A stretch of DNA of 64,000 nucleotides from Microbotryomycetes sp. JL201. Taxonomy: Eukaryota > Basidiomycota > Microbotryomycetes. The DNA lies in contig JAQYUZ010000011.1 in assembly GCA_033819885.1 (NCBI GenBank), positions 62,001 to 126,000 of the forward strand. Reading direction: 5' to 3'. This document shows positions 55,911 through 64,000 of the stretch, piece by piece. Each line of letters starts with the position of its first letter. The stretch's first letter is position 1. The position numbers and the translations under genes were made by a program. Below the pieces are notes generated by a model. That model did no database searches and was not told where the DNA came from. It saw only the letters and a list, made by a program, of their open reading frames with translations.

Positions 55911-58791
55911 CTAGGCCGCTTGAGCCAGAGCCGACAGCGAGGCCAAGAAAGCAGACGGAGGTACAATCTCTGTCGCACCGTATGTGATCTTGCGCAAGGG
56001 AACAACCGCACCCGTGCCTGCACCAACACTCGTTTGACCAGCGGCACCTACCGGTTGACCCCGTGCGGCGTACTCTCCCAAATTTGTGTATTCGACGTAC
56101 GATCCGCCACCAACGACAAAGACGATCGCCTCTTGGAATGATTGGCGGTGACGACTTGCGCCTCCCGGTCGCGCAGATCGACCGGCCCGAGGGTCAAACA
56201 TCAAATAGTCGTCGGCGTCTTGCAACGCTTGCGTCGATGCAGACTGCGGGTCCATCAAAGCCTCGACCAGGCGTGTGACGGGGAAATCCTTCTTGGCTGG
56301 CAAAAAATTCTTGACGCCAGAGATGAGGTTCTCGAGGTTGACGCCACCGATACCGCCGTCGCGAATCCGGTCCGTAAGCTGAATGGCGGTCAAAGGTGAG
56401 TAACAGACAGAGGCGCACGATGCACAAACATCACGCACCCTGTTTGACAGAGAGCTGAAGCCACGCATGAGGTCCCCGCCTGCCGACGTAGGCGCAGGGG
56501 CAGACGGTGCCGCGCTCAGGTTCGACATTCTCATGACATCGCGCAGCCTAGGTTGAGCAGCACGATGAATGGGTGCTATCACTCTAGCCGAGGGGAGAGT
56601 GCTCACTTTTTGGCAAAGTGCCACGGGCCCATGTCGACGCCGGTCGCCTGCAGCGACCGCTCGTACTCGGCTAGGTCGTCCTTGGAGATGGCATGATCTG
56701 GTGACGAAAAGTAAAAACACAGCAACAAGCGCATCTTGTCTTCTGGGTTCTCTTTCGTCGGGTCTCGTATCATCTCGAGTAATTGCGCTTTCGTCTGCGC
56801 CAAAGAGGGAAAAGGTGTCAGACGGCTGTCACAAAAAGGCGCTTGCTTTCTACTGACCTGCTTCGTAATGCTCTCCTCCATTTGGAACAAAGTGTCGAGG
56901 CCCCTAGACTTGATGCCTTGAAGCAGTGCAGTTGCAATGTTCATGTGCGTGTCAAGCGTCTGTTTTCTCGCTGTCAACTCAGGTAGAGCCGTGATGGCAG
57001 CTTTCAGGTTGGCGGCATTGGAAGTCAGGTCTCTGTGCAATGATCAGGAAATCAGCGTCTGAAAGACCTTCAGTGTGCTTCAAATTCGCTTACACTTGCG
57101 ACAGGTCGTTGACATCTGTGACGCCCGTCGTCCGTGTGATCTCGCTCGCATCTGTTTTATATCTGGCACCAAAGGCGAAGCACAACTGTTAGCCACAGAG
57201 CGCCCTGTCCGATAGCACAATTCCACTCACTTGTTTAGCTCGATATCAATCTCCTCTGCGACTTGCGGAAACGGCGCTGCTGCGTTCTTGGCCCAGAAAA
57301 AGTCTTTCGAGTCGAGGTCGTATGTCTTTTTCTGCATCTTGCCGCTCTCGGGAGCCTGATGTGTCGAAACGTCAGTAATTGACGCGTCGCGAGTAACGAG
57401 CTACGAACCTCTACAGCGACTCGATTCAGCTTCATGCCGAGCACGTCGTTCACGAGAGCTTGGTAAGTCCAGCTATGACTGATCATTGGCACCAGATCCA
57501 CGTTGCGATCGAGAACGATGAGGACTGGGTAGTTCAGTTGTGATCAGCGAATGCTCGCATTAGCTCAATTCGTACAATCGACTGACGCGGTCGCCCAAAT
57601 GAGCCATCTGCGCCCGTGGCGCTCGTGAATGCGTTGCTTCCTCCTCGCGACGAGGCGATATGATCCCTCAGCTTCTGATCAACTTTGCGAGCCACCATTT
57701 CTGCTGCATTTCCTCTCGGTGCTCTAATAATTGGCAGTTGTCCTGAGCGGCGCGTGCAAATGTCAGCGAGCAGCTGAGTTCGATTTGCAGTCTGCGACTG
57801 ACCCGTTGTCACGAGCACCGAGAACAAGCCTCTCGCTATCCTATCTGTCGTCTCTTCGATGTCGCTTTCTGTCGCGCGCGGGTCGTTGAGCTTTTCGTAT
57901 GTACTCCTCGTTGCTGATGGATCGACCGTGCTTGCTTGCGCAGGGCTCGCTGACGATGTCGGTGTTGCCAGCGAAGGGTGAAGAGAAAACAAGTTTGAAG
58001 ACAGGACGAGAAAATCGAGATGTTGGTCGAACACCTGCAGAGGGAACCAGAGTGAATGAGTGGTGGGTTCGCGCCACTGTCAAGCTGTTTGCTCGCACCT
58101 GCTCGACCCCTTCGACGGTACCGTCCCTGGCGACCGTCTCTGCAAACTCTTCTAGCAGTGGTCTGCTGAGTGCGCTCGTAAAGTTGACATAGGTCGACTG
58201 ATACAGGCCGCGCTGCAAGTCTTGGGCGATCCGGCGAACGTTTGCCTGCGTTGGCGCGCAAAAATACACGGCTGGGACGTCGGGCAGAGCTGGCCTGTCC
58301 GAATGCATTTGCCTGGATGAATGCGATCTGGTCAGCTGTCTTGCTCTGTTGTTGCAAAACGTATCAAACATGGGGAGGCGCGCGCGTCACGCGCCACGAA
58401 TCGAATCTGCAGCCGACACGTCTCGTCCTGATGAGGCTGCTGACAGTCCGGCACAAGAACTTGATCGCAAAGCGCATAGTCTGCTGTCGCGAGCGCACAC
58501 GCCCATGCTCGGTAGCTCCTTCGCTCACTCGCCAGTCTGTCGACATTCTCCAGACCCGGCGACTCACATGTGCAGTGTAACGCCCTGCTCGCGCAAGTCT
58601 TGCACACGCAAGCTCGTTGCCATGACATCCTGCGCAATCTTGTCCATGATGAGCACCTTCCACGTCGGCAGCGGCGCGATGGACGTCGACGACGAGCTGC
58701 CGCCATTGACGGCCGCTGACGAGCTGTTGAGCGTCAGCAGCGACGTCAGCGCGGCCACTTGGTGGTCACGCAGAGTCTTGGTCGCGCTCAT
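55911..58791 (-). CDS. SLY1: SM protein Sly1 (Sec1/Munc18 family)
   Basis: Sly1 binds the syntaxin Sed5 and SNARE complexes, including Ykt6, for ER-Golgi fusion. The model (691 residues) has 11 exons: 58791-58568, 58312-58099, 58034-57803, 57742-57587, 57524-57409, 57355-57231, 57162-57094, 57032-56858, 56794-56607, 56547-56439, 56378-55911. Hallmarks are [72 protein letters not shown] and [15 protein letters not shown]. The last exon has [19 protein letters not shown], the usual SM C-terminal block. All junction phases agree. Intron 1 is 255 nt, an outlier. A Ser/Gly insert ([13 protein letters not shown]) lies near residue 30. The stop lies 212 bp beyond the start of the IQM-like gene on the same strand. 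Confidence 0.96.
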
Positions 58792-59383
58792 GTCTGCACG
58801 GGTGATGGCGCAGACGCAAACAGCAGCGAGGAAAGCCTGAGCGTCATTGAACGTATATTTCACATGCATGGGAGCCTCTTTCACTCTATTCAGCTTGTAA
58901 TAAAACGCCCTTCTGTCCCAGATACACGTTCATCCGTCATTGATTTATTGTACACGATCGCGCCAGCAGTTCCGGAGACCCCGACGCGCTCAGGCCCCTG
59001 AATAATGAACGTCGGTCGCAGCTGTCCGTCGTTCTCCCCGACAGCGGCCGAATTTTCAAATGTGTCAGCAGGGTACAGCTAGATCTACTTACTCCGGTAG
59101 GCGATCAGCATCGTCTCATACGGAACCCGGAGAAAGTCTTCAGGGGAAGACCAGAGGAATGTCTCACCTCGTTTCGAAAGAAATCGCGCAGCAGCAACTG
59201 CTGCAAAAGCTTGGCCATCTACCGTCTCGCTGTAACAACAACCTTCGACAATACCAAACTAATCACACTCGTTATCACCGGTTGTTCGTCCACCTCGAGG
59301 ACGACGATCTCGCAGGCTCCAAGTCTCCTGATTGGAGCCGATCGTCTGTGCGCAAGGCAACTCGACAGAATCACTGCAGGAGA
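58792..59383. other. 592-bp divergent intergenic region, SLY1 / PIG-L protein
   Basis: Both promoters should lie here. A frame open upstream of 59384 continues the secreted protein's frame but would bury its signal peptide, so it is not taken as coding. Confidence 0.55.
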
Positions 59384-62300
59384 ATGAAGCGGCGGTCAGC
59401 TGCTTCGCTTGCGTTGCTCGCAATCATTTTGCAAGCAATTGGGGTACTGGGCGCCGTCTTCAGCTGCGTAGGAGGCTCAGTATGTACGTTCTTCGGCGGA
59501 CCTTCCTGATCTGGCCATTCTCTTTTTGTCTCGTTTGTCCCGGTTCTGACAGAACGGCTTTCCGCTTATTCACAACAGATATTGTAGCACACGCAGACGA
59601 TGACTTGCTGTTCCAGAGTCCCGATCTGTTGCGGGAAACGCGAGGCAGCACTTGTCAGACCTTGATCGTTTTGACCGCTGGCGACAGTGGCTCGGGCTCG
59701 GCTTACGTACAAGGTCGAGAAGCGGGCAATGAAGCAGCCTATGCGCAAATGAAAAGCGTCGCAGACTCTTATACAGAGTTCGTGTCCCGAAGATTTCTCA
59801 ATCCAAAAGATCGTCCTAACGCCACTCGCTTTGATCAGGTTCAAGGCCACATTCGCAGGCAATGCGGTCTTGGTACGCACATTGAAAGGTGCACCTCAGA
59901 TTCAAAAAGTCTATTTCCGTCTTCCTGACGGCAATGTGCGTGCTGCGTCAGGTGAGGGCCTTGAACAAGACTTGACAATCGATTCTTGCAGATGGACGGC
60001 AGCGGATACGCAGTCACAGGCTACCAGAGTTTGCGCTCGCTATACTTTGGAAACATCGGCAGCATCACAGCTCAAGACGGCTCGGCGACCTGGACATTAT
60101 CGTCCCTCAGGGCCGCGCTCGGCGAGATCGTCACGGCAAGGAAGCCAGCTAATGTGCGGACGCTCGATCACCTCAGCGACTACGACGCCGGTGATCACGC
60201 CGATCACATTACTGTCGGTCGTCTGTCTGCCGAGATTCAAGCGCAGTATGCGCCTTCAGCGTCCTTGTCCGGGTGAGTCTAGATAGGAATTTGTCAACAT
60301 TCGGTTCGAGCTCACGGTTCTGTTCGACGCAGATACATGGGTTATCCCATCTCTAACCTCGCTCCAACAATGAAGACGAGTGACGCAGACTTTCAGGGCA
60401 AGAGCGCCGCCATGTTTGCATATGCGCCGTATGACAATGCAATGTGCCAGAGTTATTCGGCTTGCTCGAGTGCTGGTCGAGGTGAAGCATACTGGCTGCT
60501 ACGGTGAGTCAACGCATCAAAAAGTAAGGTGATAGCTGTTCTCATCACGCCTCTGTAGTCAATACGTCGTCACGCCTGCGCTCGCCACTACATCTACCGT
60601 GGGCTCCGCAGACAAGCCGCCAGTCTTGCCCGTCGGAGGCACCAACATTGCCCCGCTCGCCTCAGTCAGCGCCAGCGCATCGTTCCCAGGATCTGTTGCC
60701 TATGCAGCCATTGACGGTAACATCGGCGGTTACCCCGGTAACGATTCTGCCGAATTCAACTTTGGCGTGGCCACACCTGGCGCCACTTTCACATTGACAT
60801 GGAACAGTGTCTACAACGTCACTTCTGTTGTGCTATACGACCGTCCGAACTTGAATGGTGAGTTCTCGAATGTGTTTGCGATTGTCACGACACACCCTGA
60901 GTCCTCCTCGTGCAGACTGGATTCAAGCCGGAACGCTCACGTTCTCCGATGGCTCTCGAACATCGTTCGGCTCTCTGTACAATGATGGTTCGGGTACTTC
61001 AATTAATTTACCTGCTCCGGTTCTCACCAATTCGATCGTCTTGACCGTTGACGCTGTCGCAAGCTCAACGTCTCAGGTTGGCACATTCCTTGAGCCTGCG
61101 CCTGGTGCTTTTCTGACGCCGCAATTACAGTACGGTTTGTCAGAAATTCAAGTTTATGGGGTTCAATCAAGCTCCAACAGTACTTCTGGAGGCTCTGGCA
61201 ATTCGACGGTCGTATACTCGACGATCAATGTTGCGCCTTACGCCACAGCTTCGGCCAACGGAGAGAACACAGGTACCGAGCAGACCGCAGACAAGGCTAT
61301 TGACACGTTCATCGACGGATACAAGGAGGATGGAACCGGAATCTACCAAGAAGAGGTGAGCATCATTGCCTCTCTTTTGGTCGCCTGGCTGAGCTGACCC
61401 TGTTGGCTCCTGCAGTGGGCCAGTGGCATGGGCATCGGCGCCCAATTGACCCTCAACTGGAACACGACAGTGAGCATTGCTCAAATTGTCTTGTATGACC
61501 GGCCGAATTTGGCAGACGAAATCACGGGCGCGACAATTCGTTTCAGTACCGGCCGGACTGTCACGATTGGTAGTCTACAGAATGACGGGTCGGCGACCTA
61601 TATCAATCTGGCGACACAAGTGAATGCCACGTCGCTCGTATTTACCGTAACATCGGTCAGCCCTACGACTGGCTCTTGTGGCCTGTCCGAGATTCAGGTG
61701 TTTGGTCTAAGCGGAACGTGAGCCATGACATGAAATCACCGACTGAATTGCAACTCACTTGACGATCTTCGCAGCAATACCAATCTGTTCTCGTCGGCGC
61801 AACCAACAGTCACGAGCGCTGCGCCTGTTCCAACGGGCACGGCCATCAACGGCGTCAACCTGGCACGGTGGGCTGTCGTCTCTGCTTCGTCAGAGAATGA
61901 CGCGACAGGCCAAACTGCCGATAAGGCGACGGATGGCGTCATTGACGGTTACAAGGAAGATGGCTCTGGCAACTATACATACGAGTGGGCCAGTGGCGGT
62001 ACAGAGGGAACGACATTGACGCTCGCTTGGGCCAATGCCATCACGATCGGAACAATCATATTTTACGACCGTCCAAACTTGAATGATTGGATCACGGGTG
62101 GCAGTATCAGTTTCGGCGATGGGTCCTCGTTAAGCGTCGGATCGCTCGCCAATGACGGTAGTGCAACCGTCGTGCGACTATCCAGCCCGGTCTCGACGTC
62201 GTCACTCGTATTCACAATCACTTCCGTCAGCGACTCGACTACGTCGGCCGGCTTGGCAGAGATTGAAGTGTTTGCTCCAGGGTGGGTAGCAGGACTTCCA

Positions 62301-64000
62301 ACCAGCAGCTCTATCGATTGCTAACGTAGAGTTCGCAGGTACAATGCTTCGCCAACGTCTGGCTCGGTTGCCCCGACACCGACGCCGAGCTTGTCAACGC
62401 AGACGAACATTGCTCCTCTCGCCGTAGCATCCGCCTCTGCAGAGCAGCCGGCAACTCTGCAAACGGCGGACAAGGCTAATGACGGCTACGTTGACGGTTA
62501 CGGCTATCAAGGCGGAGAAGGCATGTACTGGGAAGAAGTGAGTATCTCGAGTCGGTTCTGAGCGCACCATTCTGATGGCGAGCTTTGGTTTCAGTGGGCT
62601 TCTGGCACCGGGGTAGGAACCACTTTGACGTTAACATGGCCGGCAGCGGCAACATTCTCGACCGTCATCTTGTACGACAGGCCAAACACGAACGACCAGA
62701 TCATTTCTGGCACCCTCACGTTCGATGATGGAACCAGCGTCTCTTTCGGCCAGCTATTCAACGATGCCTCGCCGACCTATGTATTCTTGCCGAGTCAAAT
62801 CACGTCTCGCACATTGACGATGACTGTGACGGGCATAAGCGACACGACGACTTCCGTTGGCTTGGCCGAGATTGAGGTTTACGGCACGCTGGCTACAGTG
62901 TGAGTGTGCGACACCGCGTACGTCGGACGCGATGCTGAAATTTCATTCAGTGCCAGCGGCGCTATCTCTGCACAGACACCCGTTTCAACGAGCGTATCGA
63001 CGGCCTTCGTATCATCCGGAGCAGTTATACCCGGAGCGAGCACCTCCTCTGGGGTCTTAGCCTCGTCATCTGCTGGGCCGAGCTCTGCGGCGTCTGGATC
63101 GGCAAGCCCTGGACTGTCACTGTCCAGCTCTTCCCCTTCCTCTTCCTTGTCCGCGCCTTCCTCAAGGCAGCCTGTCAGCACAGCCATCTCTTCCAGCATG
63201 TCGTTTGGATCCATCTCGGCATCAGGGTCCGGCATCTACTCAAACGTATCTACTGCCTCATCCGCTCCATCTTCACGACCTTCGGCTGTCCCTCCTGCAT
63301 TGTCGAACACCTTGAGCTCGGTCCCGCCGTCGGCGTCCTCCGGCAGTGGCGTCAGCACAGGCTCGTCGTCAGTCTCAAGCTTCGACTCGGCCAGTGCGGC
63401 CTCGGTCAACTCACAGGCAAGCGCCTCTCAAGCAAGCGTTTCCCGTGCTAGTGCTTCGGTAGCGAGCGCTTCACAAGCGAGTGCTTCACAGGCGAGCGCT
63501 TCGCAGGCGAGTGCTTCGCGAGCAAGCGCATCGCAAGCTAGTGCCTCTCAGACGAGCGCTTCCGCGGCAAGTGCGTCTCAGGCATCCGCGTCCCAGGCAT
63601 CCGCGTCCCAGGCATCCGCGTCCCAGGCATCCGCGTCCCAGGTATCCGCGTCCCAGGCATCCGCTTCCCAGGCGAGCGCGTCCCTGGCGAGCGTGTCGCG
63701 TGCTAGTCAGTCAGCAGCGAGCGCATCGCAAGCATCTGCTTCTGCAGTGTCAGCCTCAGCAGCGTCCGCTTCTTTGGAGTCCGCCTCCCGTGCATCGGCG
63801 TCTGTGGCGTCTGCGTCTGTGGCGTCTGCGTCTATGGCTTCTGCGTCACAGGCCTCGGCATCATTGGCTTCGGCATCGCTTGCCTCAGCTTCTCGGATCT
63901 CGGCGTCACAAGCAGCTGCCTCGCAAGCTTCCGCGTCCCTCGCGTCTGTGGCAAGTGCCAGCGCAGCCAGCATTGCTTCTGCACTGAGCGTCAGTGCAGC
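59384..64000 (+). CDS. Secreted PIG-L deacetylase with four discoidin-like repeats and Ser/Ala tail, 3' partial
   Basis: Exons: 59384-59487, 59553-59783, 59839-59935, 59992-60272, 60333-60503, 60559-60857, 60916-61076, 61131-61355, 61416-61717, 61775-62281, 62339-62537, 62595-62899, 62951 to the window edge. A signal peptide (MKRRSAASLALLAIILQAIG) leads into a PIG-L/LmbE deacetylase domain. Metal ligands are visible in VAHADDDLLF (His48, Asp50, Asp51) and DHADHITVGRL, with GYMGYPISNL near its end. Four beta-sandwich repeats follow (NIAPLASVS, NVAPYATAS, NLARWAVVS, NIAPLAVAS). Each contains a YDRPN-type strand and ends GLSEIQVYG or GLAEIEVYG. A tail of over 340 residues rich in SASQA units continues past the edge. 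PIG-L enzymes remove N-acetyl groups from GlcNAc-type sugars; the target here may be chitin-like or glycan, by inference. The first donor (GTTCTT) is weak. Confidence 0.85.
63581..63670. repeat. 15-bp tandem repeat coding ASASQ units
   Basis: Six near-identical 15-bp units begin at 63581, 63596, 63611, 63626, 63641 and 63656 (GGCATCCGCGTCCCA, with single changes in the last two). They sit in the Ser/Ala tail of the PIG-L gene and keep frame. More diverged copies of the same pentapeptide pattern extend to the window end. Confidence 0.9.

Noticed and set aside
4903-58791. A functional cluster for autophagy/secretion (ATG26, ATG22, YKT6, SLY1).
   Set aside because: The genes are spread over 50 kb among unrelated housekeeping genes on both strands; co-location looks incidental.
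1-64000. Transposons, viral relics or a prokaryotic-type gene island.
   Set aside because: No transposase, reverse transcriptase, integrase, capsid or terminal repeat pattern was seen, and codon use and introns look uniform across the window.

Overview
The window is gene-dense nuclear DNA from a fungus, almost certainly a basidiomycete. Introns are frequent and mostly 50-65 nt, with GT(A/G)AGT or GTCAGT donors, CTGAC/CTAAC-like branch sites and short spacing to CAG. Intergenic gaps are often 100-600 bp. The proteins are fungal (Atg26, Atg22, Rax1, Mug70, Mtr10, Tfc4, Mrt4). A compact Pucciniomycotina genome such as Mixia would fit, but I cannot prove the genus from sequence alone. No rRNA, CRISPR, convincing tRNA or transposon was seen.

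Layout. 1-1236: 3' part of a single-pass membrane protein gene. 1321-4486 (-): ecdysoneless/SGT1 homologue. 4903-10588 (+): ATG26 sterol glucosyltransferase. 12158-15991 (+): TFIIIC subunit TFC4. 16129-19652 (-): importin-beta MTR10/transportin-3. 19935-21254 (-): deoxyhypusine hydroxylase. 21366-22425 (+): ribosome assembly factor MRT4. 22518-24073 (-): PLP aminotransferase. 24424-25856 (-): Golgi multi-span UPF0658 protein. 26303-27313 (+): JmjC/cupin protein. 27545-28161 (-): small Stf2-like protein. 28410-31090 (-): Reb1-like Myb protein. 32188-34194 (+): RAX1. 34410-37257 (-): RS/Q-rich protein. 37474-38315 (-): unknown. 38473-41999 (-): CTF18. 42316-43558 (+): second membrane protein like the first. 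43670-44764 (+): YKT6. 45048-47838 (-): MUG70-like CBS-PB1 protein. 47938-49708 (-): ATG22. 50454-51595 (+): TRAX. 52763-53334 (+): DUF427 protein. 53473-55699 (-): IQM-like protein. 55911-58791 (-): SLY1. 59384-64000 (+): a secreted PIG-L deacetylase joined to four discoidin-like repeats and a Ser/Ala repeat tail that runs off the window.

The genes are mostly housekeeping and do not form one pathway. Several concern membranes and trafficking (ATG26, ATG22, YKT6, SLY1, RAX1, UPF0658). Others concern translation or RNA (DOHH, MRT4, TFC4, Reb1-like, MTR10, TRAX). The most distinctive signals lie in gene architecture. At least six introns need GC-AG splicing to keep the conserved reading frame, and two or three more probably do. 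There are micro-exons of 5, 19 and 20 nt, a start codon split by an intron, a coding exon that is only ATG, and an 8-nt last exon that completes a CAAX box. Exon models were assembled by hand from splice signals, frame and family conservation. No transcript or database evidence was available.
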